Both the position numbers and the translations under genes were made by a program. Below, piece after piece: positions 42,761 through 52,154 of a stretch of DNA of 64,000 nucleotides. Position 1 is the stretch's first letter; each line of letters opens with the position of its first letter. The DNA comes from Pseudoalteromonas piscicida. GTDB taxonomy: Bacteria; Pseudomonadota; Gammaproteobacteria; Enterobacterales; Alteromonadaceae. The notes under the pieces are model-generated. The model worked only from the letters and a program-made list of their open reading frames with translations. It searched no databases and had not been told where the DNA came from. The stretch covers positions 1 to 64,000 of the forward strand of contig NZ_NKHF01000056.1 of NCBI RefSeq assembly GCF_002744175.1, read 5' to 3'.

Positions 42761-44115
42761 AATTGTTGCCATAGCTGAAAAGTTAAATAAGAACGAAAAG
42801 GCGCGCACTTGTCTATGTTTATTGTTTTTAGCGATTTTTCCATCGCTTTCTTTACACCTAAGTCACCGCCTAAATAAATATCTGGATGACTTAATCCACG
42901 CATTTTCGCATAATCAACGGTCCATGGACCAATACCTTTAATATCTAGCCAATTGTCGAGTTCAACATGTTCAGCGCTAACATATTGTGCTGCAAAAGCT
43001 TTAATGGCTGCTTTACGTCTTGCTGGCATTTTAAAGAATGTCAGTTCACTACCGCATATGGCCTTGGCACTAGGAAAGTAGCGGGATTCGCCTTCAGCTT
43101 GTGCTCCTAGTTCCTCAACGAGTAAGGCCAGCAAGTTTCTTGCTGCTTGGACACTTATTTGTTGGCCCAAAATGGCTCTCATGCCGGCTTCAAATTCACT
43201 CCAAATACCGGGAAGCCTTAATCCCTCTTGCATCGGTAAGTCTGGCGCAGCTTCACGGAGATGAGATTCAATGAATCGGGTATCAGCATCTAAATCAAGA
43301 ACGCGCCTGATCTGCGCTATCATAGCTACTAATAATGATAAGTCAGATAACGCAACCTCGACTCTAAAGCGATGCTTTTCTGGCTCTATGGTTGCGGTAA
43401 AGTGCCCTGTTTCGTTTTGAATTACCACAGTACGCCCATAACTATTCTGCGTTAACCACTCCACTCCCGGTACTATTCGCATAGCTAAAAACTGATGCAT
43501 TTTTTCCCAGTTATATGGCGGTCGATAGGACAGATAAAGCGTGATAGCAGAGCCTCGCCCCCTCTCTTTTCTAAGCTGACTGGGTGACAGCTGATAGAGT
43601 TTTTGAAATGCATCATTGAAACGCCGCAATGAGTTAAACCCGGCGGCAAAAGCCACTTGCGTCACCGCGAGTTCGCTTTGTTGTAGTAGCTGCTTAGCCA
43701 AATCACATTGCTTATACAGTGCGTATTGCTTGGGGCTGGTGCCAAAATACTGATTAAAGACTTTGTTTAAGTAACGTACAGAAATACCAAGTCTGGCAGC
43801 TAACGCTTCAGTTGAATCGCGTAACAGTCCGCCTTCATCTATGAGCTTTTTAGCTCTGACCGCGGTGGTTTCTGTGCCAAGCCACGCGTAACTGCCTGGG
43901 GCACTATCAGGACGGCAGCGTATACAAGGCCGAAACCCAGCTTGAGCAGCATTATGGGCAAATTGAAAATACTCGACATTGTGTTCTTTCGCAGCAGGCG
44001 CTGGACATATAGGCCGACAATAAATGCCGGTACTTTTTACTGCAACAAAAAACAACCCGTCAAATCTGGCATCGCGGCTATTTCTGGCTTGAGAGCAAAC
44101 TTCTGGTGTGTACAT
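42757..44115 (-). CDS. alkA: Ada-type zinc/AraC regulator fused to AlkA 3-methyladenine glycosylase
   Basis: The 452-residue protein starts with the Ada metal site (DGLFFVAVKSTGIYCRPICPA, then CIRCRP), whose cysteine accepts methyl groups from phosphotriesters. An AraC helix-turn-helix follows (LGISVRYLNKVF, VAFAAGFNSLRRFNDAFQ). An AlkA glycosylase completes it (LRAILGQQISVQAARNLL, WLDIKGIGPWTVDYAKMRGL with the catalytic Asp further on). It probably senses methylation and activates its own operon while excising 3-methyladenine. The ATG at 44115 fits the usual family start; one at 44160 would add 15 residues. Confidence 0.9.
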   Translation of the reverse strand: MYTPEVCSQARNSRDARFDGLFFVAVKSTGIYCRPICPAPAAKEHNVEYFQFAHNAAQAGFRPCIRCRPDSAPGSYAWLGTETTAVRAKKLIDEGGLLRDSTEALAARLGISVRYLNKVFNQYFGTSPKQYALYKQCDLAKQLLQQSELAVTQVAFAAGFNSLRRFNDAFQKLYQLSPSQLRKERGRGSAITLYLSYRPPYNWEKMHQFLAMRIVPGVEWLTQNSYGRTVVIQNETGHFTATIEPEKHRFRVEVALSDLSLLVAMIAQIRRVLDLDADTRFIESHLREAAPDLPMQEGLRLPGIWSEFEAGMRAILGQQISVQAARNLLALLVEELGAQAEGESRYFPSAKAICGSELTFFKMPARRKAAIKAFAAQYVSAEHVELDNWLDIKGIGPWTVDYAKMRGLSHPDIYLGGDLGVKKAMEKSLKTINIDKCAPFRSYLTFQLWQQL

Positions 44116-44210
44116 GATTTTAGCCCGTAGTGCATTTTCACTTAGTCTACTCGCTATCATTTTAGCAAACTAGCCGTTTTTGGTACTCAATCATAGGTAG
44201 AATGGTCAAG

Positions 44211-44231
44211 AAAAAAGCCCGCTTGGGGCTT
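44211..44231 (-). terminator. Rho-independent terminator of sodA
   Basis: On the minus strand AAGCCC pairs with GGGCTT around CAAGC and runs into six T residues, about 44 bases after the sodA stop. Confidence 0.75.
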
Positions 44232-44274
44232 CAGTCACTGAGGAAATAGGATGAATTGGTATTAGTCGCTGCGC

Positions 44275-44886
44275 CTAGGCAACAGCTTGGTTATAGCGCC
44301 TTTCAACTTCAGCCCAATTAATCACATGATAAAAAGCGGCAATGTACTCCGGACGGCGGTTTTGATACTTGAGGTAATAGGCATGCTCCCAAACGTCCAA
44401 ACCTAAAATAGGTGTTTGTTGATCCATAAAGGGACTATCTTGATTCAGGCTACTCGTCACGGCCAACTTGCCATTTTGATCAACCACTAACCACGCCCAA
44501 CCGCTACCGAATCGGCTTACCGCGGCATTGGTAAAATCGGATTTAAAATTATCAAAGCCACCGAGTTCAGTATCTATCGCTTGCTTTAACGGGCCCTCAC
44601 CTAGCGGCGCAAAGTCTGGTGTCATAATTTGCCAAAACAAGCTGTGATTATTATGCCCACCCACATGTTCTTGCACCGCTTTTTGTAACGACTCAGGTAA
44701 GTTTTTAATGTTTCGTAGCAAGGTTTCGGTATCTTTACCTGCAAATTCCGTCCCTTCTAACGCAGCATTGGCTTTATTAATGTACGTTTGATGGTGCAAG
44801 GTGTGATGGATCTCCATCGTTTTTGCGTCAATATGCGGTTCTAATGCGTCATATGAATAGGGTAACTCAGGTAATGTATAAGCCAT
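44275..44886 (-). CDS. sodA: Superoxide dismutase, Mn-type
   Basis: The 203-residue enzyme has all metal ligands: His in [11 protein letters not shown], His in NNHSLFW, and Asp/His in [19 protein letters not shown]. Gly in VGGHNNHS and Gln in LNQDSPFM are the Mn-type positions that distinguish SodA from SodB. It removes cytoplasmic superoxide. GGAGG precedes the ATG, 14 bases after a small helical-protein gene. A Fur-like box upstream suggests induction under iron shortage, as for E. coli sodA. Confidence 0.93.
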   Translation of the reverse strand: MAYTLPELPYSYDALEPHIDAKTMEIHHTLHHQTYINKANAALEGTEFAGKDTETLLRNIKNLPESLQKAVQEHVGGHNNHSLFWQIMTPDFAPLGEGPLKQAIDTELGGFDNFKSDFTNAAVSRFGSGWAWLVVDQNGKLAVTSSLNQDSPFMDQQTPILGLDVWEHAYYLKYQNRRPEYIAAFYHVINWAEVERRYNQAVA

Positions 44887-44900
44887 TCGACCTCCAAATT

Positions 44901-45419
44901 TTAATGTAAAACGGGAGCATGCAGATGAGTTCTCAGCAATGCATCGTTTATTTGATGAACAAGCTCGGGTAAGTGCGGATAGCGCTGAGCAAAATGGATG
45001 AGCGCTTGCCGTGTTTTGTGTAGATGGTGAAGCGCGAGCGGCGCAAGCTCAGTATCAAATTGACAATAGACCGCGTGTATTTTGAAGTGCACAGATATGA
45101 GCTGTTGGCATGCCCGTTTAGGCTGTTCAAGTGCAATAAAGGTATCCGCAAGGTTATGTGCAGATACCACTACCGCCGGTAAACTATGCTCAATGGCGTT
45201 CATCACCACGCTGTCTTTTTGGCACAACAAAAACTCATCAAGGATCCGAGTGGCGAGTGACAATGCCGCATAATATTCATCTCGAGCGCGCAAAAATGCT
45301 TGGGATTTATATGCTTGATTGCCCGATGATATTTTGGCCTGCCACGGAGACAGCACGGAAGATAGCTCGCCAGACTCGCCTGTAAAGTAGATTGTATTGC
45401 TGTCTATGAGACTTTTCAT
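44901..45419 (-). CDS. TPR-like helical protein of unknown function, co-transcribed with sodA
   Basis: The 172-residue protein is predicted all-alpha, with amphipathic repeats ([47 protein letters not shown]) that suggest tetratricopeptide-like helices. No signal or membrane segment is present. It is the first gene of the sodA unit. The function is unknown; a role in iron- or oxidant-stress adaptation follows only from the operon. Confidence 0.65.
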   Translation of the reverse strand: MKSLIDSNTIYFTGESGELSSVLSPWQAKISSGNQAYKSQAFLRARDEYYAALSLATRILDEFLLCQKDSVVMNAIEHSLPAVVVSAHNLADTFIALEQPKRACQQLISVHFKIHAVYCQFDTELAPLALHHLHKTRQALIHFAQRYPHLPELVHQINDALLRTHLHAPVLH

Positions 45420-45502
45420 ATTTCACCCTATAACGATACCAGCTTACTCATACAAGCAAACTGGTTTGAGCTTTTAGGGCACTATATGATCACACAAACA
45501 TT

Positions 45503-45518
45503 AATGCAAACCATTTTT
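45503..45518. promoter_or_regulatory. Candidate Fur box upstream of the sodA unit
   Basis: AATGCAAACCATTTTT matches 11 of 16 positions of the inner Fur consensus AATGATAATCATTATC. It lies about 85 bases upstream of the first start codon. Confidence 0.4.
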
Positions 45519-45526
45519 ATTTGTAT

Positions 45527-46411
45527 TTATGTAATTTCAAAGCAAGCTTCTGCTCTCGCCAGCTCTTCTGTTAATTCAAGTGTGGTATGTGACAGATTAA
45601 ATTCTTGATATAAAATATTTTTTAAATGAGACAAGGTGCTTTGATCAGCTAAGGAATCAACCACAACCTGTGCCTCTAAAATATATTCATGCTCATTGAG
45701 CTGCCACACATGTAGATGACTTACTGCTTTCACGTTATCTTGCGCTTCAAGAAATACTTTAATTTCTTGAATATCGAGATTGTCTGGTGTTGCCTGCATC
45801 AAAATTTTGATACTACTTTTACTCAATGCCAGACCATGATAAATAACGTAGGCTGAAATCATCACCGTAGCGATAAGGTCGACTACATACCATTGATATA
45901 AAATAATCAAAGTACCTGCCACTATTACGGCAACGGATGCCGCTGCATCGGAGACGTTATGAATAAACGCAGCGCGAATATTTAAACTGGTTTTAGCGCC
46001 GGCGGCATAAGTAATGAAAGCCGTGATTAAATCAACAACTAACGCAAGGGCTGCGAGCCAAACAACTATCCACCCGTCTATCGGCTCTGGGTTGATAAAC
46101 CTAGAAATAGCCTCAAAAAGTAAGTAAATTCCCACTACAATGAGCGTTGCACTGTTGATCAATGCGCCTATGATTTCAGCCCGTTGATACCCATAGGTTA
46201 ATGACAATGAAGCGGGTTTCTTGGCCACTTTTTGCGCCACTAATGCGATGATAAGGGCGCCTGCATCACTTAAGTTATGCAGCGCATCGGCAACCAATGA
46301 CAAACTACCCGAGAGAATACCGCCGATGACTTGGGCAACACTGAGCAAAATATTAACAAATACAGCCCAACCAAGTTTGTTTCCATGATGGTGGTGATGA
46401 GCATGAGACAT
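45527..46411 (-). CDS. czcD: CDF cation efflux protein (CzcD/ZitB-like)
   Basis: The 294-residue protein has a His-rich N terminus (SHAHHHHHG) and six membrane helices. The canonical metal site is complete, with HNLSD in TM2 and HNVSD in TM5. A cytoplasmic ferredoxin-like domain follows. It exports Zn(II), Co(II) or Cd(II) from the cytoplasm. The ATG at 46411 follows AGGA. It lies 51 bases after the czcA-like gene and likely belongs to the same unit. Confidence 0.9.
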   Translation of the reverse strand: MSHAHHHHHGNKLGWAVFVNILLSVAQVIGGILSGSLSLVADALHNLSDAGALIIALVAQKVAKKPASLSLTYGYQRAEIIGALINSATLIVVGIYLLFEAISRFINPEPIDGWIVVWLAALALVVDLITAFITYAAGAKTSLNIRAAFIHNVSDAAASVAVIVAGTLIILYQWYVVDLIATVMISAYVIYHGLALSKSSIKILMQATPDNLDIQEIKVFLEAQDNVKAVSHLHVWQLNEHEYILEAQVVVDSLADQSTLSHLKNILYQEFNLSHTTLELTEELARAEACFEIT

Positions 46412-46462
46412 AATCAATCCTATTTATTCGATAATGGGGCAGTTATTACTCCCCCATAAAGT

Positions 46463-49400
46463 TTACGAATTTTTAGTTTGCTTTGAGAATAGTGGATAAA
46501 GTGCTGGCAATACAAACAAAGTCAGTAATGTTGAAGTCAGCAGCCCTCCCACAATAACACTGGCTAGCGGCCTTTGGATCTCAGCGCCCACTCCAGATGA
46601 TAGCAGCATAGGGATCAACCCCAACGCAGAGGTGAACGCGGTCATTAAGACAGGCCTTAAGCGCGAAACAGCCCCTTCAAAAACACTAACATGAAGTGAC
46701 TCTCCTTGTGCTAAACGCTGGTTTATACTTTCTACCATCACCACGCCATTGAGCACCGCCACTCCAAATAAGGTAATAAAACCAACCGAGCTTGGCACCG
46801 ATAAGTATTGCCCAGAAAGAAATAACGAGAACACTCCCCCTATCACTGCCAGCGGTACATTTACTAAAATAAGTGTGGCTTGCGCCATCGAGCCAAAAGC
46901 GAAATAAAGTAATAAGGCTATCAATGCCAAAGACAAAGGTACGACAATTGCTAAGCGCTTTTGGGCACGCTGTTGGTTTTCAAACTGGCCGCCAATTTCA
47001 ACACCATACCCCGTCGGTAACTTTACATTGCTATCTATGGTAGAGCGAATATCACTGACAACACTGCCCATGTCACGCCCCTGAACATTGGCTTGGATCA
47101 CCACTCGCCGCTGTACGTCATCTCGTCTCACTTGAGGCGGACCCGATTGGTACTCGACATACGCCACATCGGCTAGACGGATCCACGCTCCCGAACTTGA
47201 TTGCAACCGTATTTCTTCGATGGCTTGTTTACTTTGACGATATTGAGGTGCCAAGCGGACATAAATATCATAGCGTTCGTTACCGTTTATGACCTGTCCT
47301 GCTTTACTGCCGCCAATTCCATCTTGAACCAATGCCATCACATCCCCTACCGCTAAACCATAGCGGGACAATGCTTGACGTTTTGGGGTAACAATCAGTT
47401 GTGACTCGCCAACAATTTGCTCCAGCTGTACACCTTCAGTACCTTCAACCTGTGCTACTGCCGCCTCGATTTCTTTTCCTTTTTTGGCAAGTACAGCCAA
47501 GTCAGGACCAAACAATTTAATCGCCAACTGCGCTTTAACCCCTGAAAGTAATTCATCAACACGTGTCGCGATAGGCTGAGAGAAATTAAACAGCAAGCCT
47601 GGGTAAACGGATAACTTTTGCTCCATTAACGCTTGTAGTTCGTAGCGATTGCTAGCGCTTTGCCACTGTGAAACAGGCGCAAGGCCGATATAGATTTCAA
47701 TATTGTTAACCGGCTCGGGATCACCGCCAATCTCAGCACGACCAATCCGGCTCAGGGCGTAGTGCACTTCCGGAAATGTGAGCAATATTTTCTCAAGTTC
47801 GGGCGCGACACTAAGCGCGGTTTCGAGGCTTGCCGACGGTGCTAAGGTAACCCTAAGATTGATGGTGCCTTCTTCAAGTTCCGGCACAAATTCAGTACCA
47901 ATTTTAGTAAATGTCCACCCCGCTGACGCAAGCAATACAACAACCAGAATCACGAGGAATTTTGGTCTATGCAAAACTCCACGCAATGCCCAGCGATAGC
48001 CTCTTTCCAATGCGATTTGAATGACACTCTCTCGTGCTTTTACGCCACGTTTAAATAAATAGGTAGCAAGTGCAGGTACAATAACCAATGCCACAAATAT
48101 CGCTGCAACCACAGCTAGAATAATACTTATAGCCATCGGTTGAAACAGCTTGGCCTCTACTCCTTCAAAGCTAAATAGCGGGGTGAATACCACCAAAATA
48201 ATACTCGCAGCAAAAAAGATTGGTCGCGCCACCTCTTTACCAGCCAGCTTAACAACCGAACCGACAGTAAGGTCATCACTTCGCTTTTGGTTTTTGAGAT
48301 GTTTAAAAATATTTTCTACCATCACCACAGAACCATCGACAAGCATGCCGATCGCCACAGCGATCCCCCCTAGCGACATCAAGTTAGCCGATACGCCCAG
48401 CCACGCCATCACCACAAGTGCTATAGCAATGGAGATCGGGATAGAAATGAGCACCAACAATGTCGCGCTTAGATTCATTAAAAATAGTGCGAGTACAACA
48501 ACGATAAATAAAAATGCCAACGCTAAGGCTTCAACCACCGTCTGAACCGCTTTACCGATCAAGTCTGACTGGTCGTAGAATGGCTCAAACGTCACCCCTT
48601 CTGGTAAAGCTTTATTGATAAGTTCAATACGTTCATTAATGCTGTCGATTGTGGCTTTGGTATTCGCCCCCATTCTTTTTAGCACAATACCTGTGACGAC
48701 TTCTCCTAATTGCTCCACCTCGCCGGATTCATGCTTTCTCGACATGGTGACCGCACCTTGACGAATTTCACCTCCGATTGAGACAGTAGCCACTTGTGCA
48801 ACAGTCACCACGGTACCATCAATGGTTTTAACTGGCACATCGGTGATCTCTTGGATCCCCTTTTTACCACTTTGAAACCAGCCAGTTCCTCGGATCACTA
48901 ATTGCTCTTGGCCTCGTTGTAAATACCACCCCCCTACATTTTGGTTATTACGCTCTATGGCGCTGACCACATCCTGCTGAGTAAGCTCATAAGCCAGCAG
49001 CTTATTGGGATCGATATTTACTTGATATTGACGTACATCGCCACCGAAAGCGAGTACGTCGGTAACCCCATCTATTGGCATAATTAAGAGTTTCACCACC
49101 CAATCGTTAAGGCTGCGCAGCGCCATGGCATCGTACTCAGAGTTAGCTTCACTCATTAACATGTACTGAAAGATCTGGCCCAACCCGGAGGTATTCGGGC
49201 CCATTTCCGGCGTACCCACTCCACTTGGGATTAGTGCTTTTGCAGCTTGTAATCGTTCAAATACCAGCTGCCTTGCGAAATAGATATCTGTGCCTTCATT
49301 AAAGACAACGGTAACGCCTGACAGCCCCGTTTTTGAAATTGAACGTACTTGTTTTACATCCGGTAATGCATACATCACGGCCTCAATTGGATAGGTGATC

Positions 49401-49591
49401 AGCTGCTCTACCTCTTCTGCTGCAAGCCCAGGTGCCTCGGTATTCACCGCAACCTGAACATTGGTCACATCAGGAAAAGCATCTAAGTTAAGCTTTGGGA
49501 TAGTGACTCCAGCTGTAACCGTAACAACAAGCAAAAACAGTATGACGAGCAGCCGGTTATTTACAGACCAATCGATAAGTCGATTAAACAT
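46463..49591 (-). CDS. czcA: Heavy-metal RND efflux pump (CzcA/CusA family)
   Basis: The 1042-residue pump has the RND layout: 12 membrane helices and two large periplasmic loops. The HME-type proton-relay motif AIGMLVDGSVVMVEN is near residue 418. The N terminus (SVNNRLLVILF, NLDAFPDVTNVQV) is typical of the family. The Zn/Co/Cd-type form of this motif suggests divalent cations rather than Cu/Ag. It starts 14 bases after the adaptor gene. An outer-membrane channel gene is missing from the cluster. Confidence 0.92.
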   Translation of the reverse strand: MFNRLIDWSVNNRLLVILFLLVVTVTAGVTIPKLNLDAFPDVTNVQVAVNTEAPGLAAEEVEQLITYPIEAVMYALPDVKQVRSISKTGLSGVTVVFNEGTDIYFARQLVFERLQAAKALIPSGVGTPEMGPNTSGLGQIFQYMLMSEANSEYDAMALRSLNDWVVKLLIMPIDGVTDVLAFGGDVRQYQVNIDPNKLLAYELTQQDVVSAIERNNQNVGGWYLQRGQEQLVIRGTGWFQSGKKGIQEITDVPVKTIDGTVVTVAQVATVSIGGEIRQGAVTMSRKHESGEVEQLGEVVTGIVLKRMGANTKATIDSINERIELINKALPEGVTFEPFYDQSDLIGKAVQTVVEALALAFLFIVVVLALFLMNLSATLLVLISIPISIAIALVVMAWLGVSANLMSLGGIAVAIGMLVDGSVVMVENIFKHLKNQKRSDDLTVGSVVKLAGKEVARPIFFAASIILVVFTPLFSFEGVEAKLFQPMAISIILAVVAAIFVALVIVPALATYLFKRGVKARESVIQIALERGYRWALRGVLHRPKFLVILVVVLLASAGWTFTKIGTEFVPELEEGTINLRVTLAPSASLETALSVAPELEKILLTFPEVHYALSRIGRAEIGGDPEPVNNIEIYIGLAPVSQWQSASNRYELQALMEQKLSVYPGLLFNFSQPIATRVDELLSGVKAQLAIKLFGPDLAVLAKKGKEIEAAVAQVEGTEGVQLEQIVGESQLIVTPKRQALSRYGLAVGDVMALVQDGIGGSKAGQVINGNERYDIYVRLAPQYRQSKQAIEEIRLQSSSGAWIRLADVAYVEYQSGPPQVRRDDVQRRVVIQANVQGRDMGSVVSDIRSTIDSNVKLPTGYGVEIGGQFENQQRAQKRLAIVVPLSLALIALLLYFAFGSMAQATLILVNVPLAVIGGVFSLFLSGQYLSVPSSVGFITLFGVAVLNGVVMVESINQRLAQGESLHVSVFEGAVSRLRPVLMTAFTSALGLIPMLLSSGVGAEIQRPLASVIVGGLLTSTLLTLFVLPALYPLFSKQTKNS

Positions 49592-49605
49592 AATGAGGCT
49601 CCCGC

Positions 49606-50730
49606 TTAGTGATTATGTGGATCAAAACCAGCTTTCGCTTGCTCTGAGGCAATAAAAAAAGCACCGGTGACAGCCACATGCTCACCAACGGTTAATCCTT
49701 TCACCTCAACTTGCGCGCCGAAGTTTTCACCTAAAGTCACCTCTTTTGGGTGAAATTCACCGGGCGCTTCTTCAATGTACACCACCCAATCACCATCAGG
49801 GCTGCGACTCAAAGCATCAGCAGGTAGTGCAATGGTCGGCTTAGCTGAGGGGATAATAAAGTTGACGTTAACAAACATGCCCGCATGTAGCTTATCGTCG
49901 TTATTTTCAACCAGTAAACGAATTTGCCTAGTTCTGGTAATGGGGTCAATGGTGTGGGCTTCTTGAATAACACGCGCTTCATAGTCTTGACCCTCGAAAC
50001 TCACCACCGCCTTTGAGTTTAATGCCAGTTGTACTTGCGCGTTTGGCTGCAACCGCGCCTCTACCCATAGCTCACTTTCATCGGTAATAGCCATTAACGC
50101 AGTGCCAGCAGTCACATGTTGCCCCTGCGAGAATGCATCTTGAGTGATTACACCTGAGCGCTCTGCAACTAAGGTGTACTGACCAAGTTCACTGGCCGGT
50201 TTATTAGCTATCTCTTTAACTTCTCTTTGCGTTACTCCCAATGCCAATAACTTGGAATAGGCAGAACTAAAATCAGCACTCGCTTTCACGCGTTCACGCT
50301 CACTGATAGCCTCTTTGCTTAAGCGCTTGACTCTTTCCCACTCAGTTGAAGCGACGAGGTATTGTGCTTGCGCCTGAGCCATATCTTCTGAAAACAAAGT
50401 GATCAGGGGGTCATTGGTAGTCACTATATCGCCTAATGTGGCGTGACGGTTGAGCACAATAGAGTCGGCTCGCGGTGAAACTAGGTAACTGGTATAGCCA
50501 TTTTCTTTCACTTCTGCCGGCGCAAAATAAAAACGGTTGTGGTTTTGCAGCTTTACAGCTGTTGTTTGAATGCCAGCAAAACGCATTTGCTGCGGAGTCA
50601 ATACTATCGCACTCTCTTCTTCGGCGTGTGCATTATGGTCGCCTTCTGTATGAGCTTCATCCGCAGCGGCTTGCGTGCTTGCGAACATAGTTAGGGTAAA
50701 GTAGAAAAAGAAGATTTTAAAATTCGTCAT
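49606..50730 (-). CDS. czcB: Heavy-metal RND periplasmic adaptor (CzcB/CusB-like)
   Basis: The 374-residue adaptor has a signal peptide (cleavage after QAAA) and an acidic/His-rich mature N terminus (DEAHTEGDHNAHAEEES) that may bind metal. Lipoyl/hairpin segments follow (VTTNDPLITLFSEDMAQAQAQYL, AERSGVITQDAFSQGQHV) and a barrel domain comes last. It connects the CzcA-like pump to an outer-membrane channel. The two genes are clearly an operon. Confidence 0.9.
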   Translation of the reverse strand: MTNFKIFFFYFTLTMFASTQAAADEAHTEGDHNAHAEEESAIVLTPQQMRFAGIQTTAVKLQNHNRFYFAPAEVKENGYTSYLVSPRADSIVLNRHATLGDIVTTNDPLITLFSEDMAQAQAQYLVASTEWERVKRLSKEAISERERVKASADFSSAYSKLLALGVTQREVKEIANKPASELGQYTLVAERSGVITQDAFSQGQHVTAGTALMAITDESELWVEARLQPNAQVQLALNSKAVVSFEGQDYEARVIQEAHTIDPITRTRQIRLLVENNDDKLHAGMFVNVNFIIPSAKPTIALPADALSRSPDGDWVVYIEEAPGEFHPKEVTLGENFGAQVEVKGLTVGEHVAVTGAFFIASEQAKAGFDPHNH

Positions 50731-50932
50731 TGGATACTCGTGTACTCTGAAACGCTTTTAACCGTTAACTTGCATTACGAAATGTATAATGTAGATAGTC
50801 TCTAAATAAGAGACTCATTCGTAAGTAAGCATGAGCTTCTCTGGCCGATGTGGCTGATTAATGGTCAGGTCACCAACTGAGAAGGACAAACACAGTAGGC
50901 AGTATCACTGGTAAGATCTTCAGCTATTTTTT

Positions 50933-50992
50933 ATGCCAATTCGCGTCAAATTTACTCCCTCAAATGGAGCAGGTATTAATGCAGATTGGTAT
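50933..50992 (+). repeat. Repeat A-prime, 60-bp short form
   Basis: The ends ATGCCAATTCGC and GCAGATTGGTAT are inverted copies of each other. The interior (ACTCCCTCAAATGGAGCAGGTATTAA region) matches the right flank of the element at 15174-15337. It sits in the 347-base gap between the czcB and czcI-like genes, in which nothing else is recognisable. Confidence 0.6.
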
Positions 50993-51077
50993 TAGATCAA
51001 TTCGCTGATGATACAACTTAGCTGCGATCGATTAAACGAACTCAGTAAAAAGCATTGTTACTAGTGAATACTGCCAT

Positions 51078-51404
51078 TTAGGCAATAGGTGGTCGGTGAG
51101 CTTGCTCGATAAAAGTGCGTATTCTGTCTTGCGCCTGACGGTAGATTTCGCTGTGACCGAGCACTTTAAAAGGGGTTAAAGACTTGAGTATAACTAGATT
51201 TAAATGTGTGCCACTGCAATGACCACAATGATGGCAATCTTTAGTATGGTGGCCATTGGGTTCGGCACTAACATCTTCGGCGTGGTCGTGACTATGCTGC
51301 AAGTGAGACACTTCGACTTGGTGGAAGTTTGATTCAGACGCAAACAGGCTAACGGACTGAACCGAAACCAAAAGCATCAAAATAATCATAACTAATTTAT
51401 TCAA
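51078..51404 (-). CDS. Small His/Cys-rich periplasmic protein (CzcI/CopL-like)
   Basis: The 108-residue protein has a signal peptide (MNKLVMIILMLLVSVQSVSLFA) and a metal-binding centre with many histidines (LQHSHDHAED, GHHTKDCHHCGHCSG). The CxxCxxC-like end recalls small periplasmic proteins found next to czc/cus pumps. It probably buffers or reports periplasmic metal. The start appears to be TTG. It lies upstream of the adaptor gene on the same strand. Confidence 0.7.
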   Translation of the reverse strand: MNKLVMIILMLLVSVQSVSLFASESNFHQVEVSHLQHSHDHAEDVSAEPNGHHTKDCHHCGHCSGTHLNLVILKSLTPFKVLGHSEIYRQAQDRIRTFIEQAHRPPIA

Positions 51405-51568
51405 ACCAAGTGCTGCACCTAAAATAGATATGGGTCAAATTTACCATTTGCACTTTTCATGTCAATAGCCCTTGGCGGTTTCATTTAACTTTAACCTTAC
51501 GTTTGCTTGTACCTACAAAAATCAAATAGCAATAATTTGTATTGTCAGACCACAACTCCAACTTAAAT

Positions 51569-51590
51569 GCGAATCATAATCAATATATAA
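51569..51590. promoter_or_regulatory. Candidate Fur box upstream of the second bacterioferritin pair
   Basis: The GCGAATCATAATCAATAT stretch keeps the AAT/CATAAT/AT spacing of Fur sites. It lies just upstream of a sigma-70 promoter and about 85 bases from the first bfr start. Confidence 0.35.
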
Positions 51591-51615
51591 CACACTGTTT
51601 TATATGGATTTTTTA

Positions 51616-51643
51616 TTGACACTTGCGGTTAATTCGTTAGACT
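51616..51643 (+). promoter_or_regulatory. Sigma-70-type promoter of the second bacterioferritin pair
   Basis: A perfect TTGACA (51616-51621) is followed after 16 bases by TAGACT (51638-51643), which keeps the key T, A, A and T positions. The start codon is 30 bases downstream. Confidence 0.55.
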
Positions 51644-51673
51644 GGCGGCATATTCACAGTTTGAGGTAACAGC

Positions 51674-52141
51674 ATGCAAGGTAAACAAAGAGTCATCGAC
51701 GCATTCAATAAGCTATTAGCCAACGAGCTTGCAGCAATCGATCAATATTTCATCCATTCACGTATGTACGAAGATTGGGGCCTAGACAAGCTATATCAAC
51801 GCCTTGAACATGAACGTGAGGAAGAAACAACCCATGCAGATTGGCTGATCAAGCGGATCCTATTCTTAGAAGGCGTTCCAAACATGACTAAACGCCGCGA
51901 TCTATTGATTGGTCAGGACGTTAAATCTATGATGGAAAACGACTTAACATTAGAGTTAGAAGTAGTCGAATGCGTTAAAGACGCAATCAAGATCTGTGAA
52001 GAAGAGCAAGACTATCAATCACGAGAAACATTAGAAAAGCTCCTCTTCGATACCGAAGAAGATCACGTTTACTGGCTTGAGCAGCAAATTCGTTTGATTG
52101 ACTTGATTGGCGCGCCTAACTACATCCAGTCACAACTTTAA
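51674..52141 (+). CDS. bfr: Bacterioferritin, ferroxidase-type subunit (pair 2)
   Basis: The 155-residue chain keeps Glu18, Glu51, His54 (EEETTHADW), Glu94, Glu127 and His130 (TEEDHVYWLE). Met52 is Thr, so it lacks the haem ligand but has a complete diiron centre. It is first in this pair, the reverse of the order at 24.5-25.5 kb. GAGGTAAC precedes the ATG. Confidence 0.92.
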   Translation: MQGKQRVIDAFNKLLANELAAIDQYFIHSRMYEDWGLDKLYQRLEHEREEETTHADWLIKRILFLEGVPNMTKRRDLLIGQDVKSMMENDLTLELEVVECVKDAIKICEEEQDYQSRETLEKLLFDTEEDHVYWLEQQIRLIDLIGAPNYIQSQL

Positions 52142-52154
52142 GCAGGAGATTGAG

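Noticed and set aside
44249..44264. Fragment GGATGAATTGGTATT as a repeat A copy
   Set aside because: Only about 15 bases match, too short to distinguish from chance.
48150..48545. 131-codon plus-strand frame
   Set aside because: It lies entirely antisense within the czcA-like gene and has Ser/Thr-rich shadow composition with no domain or ribosome site.
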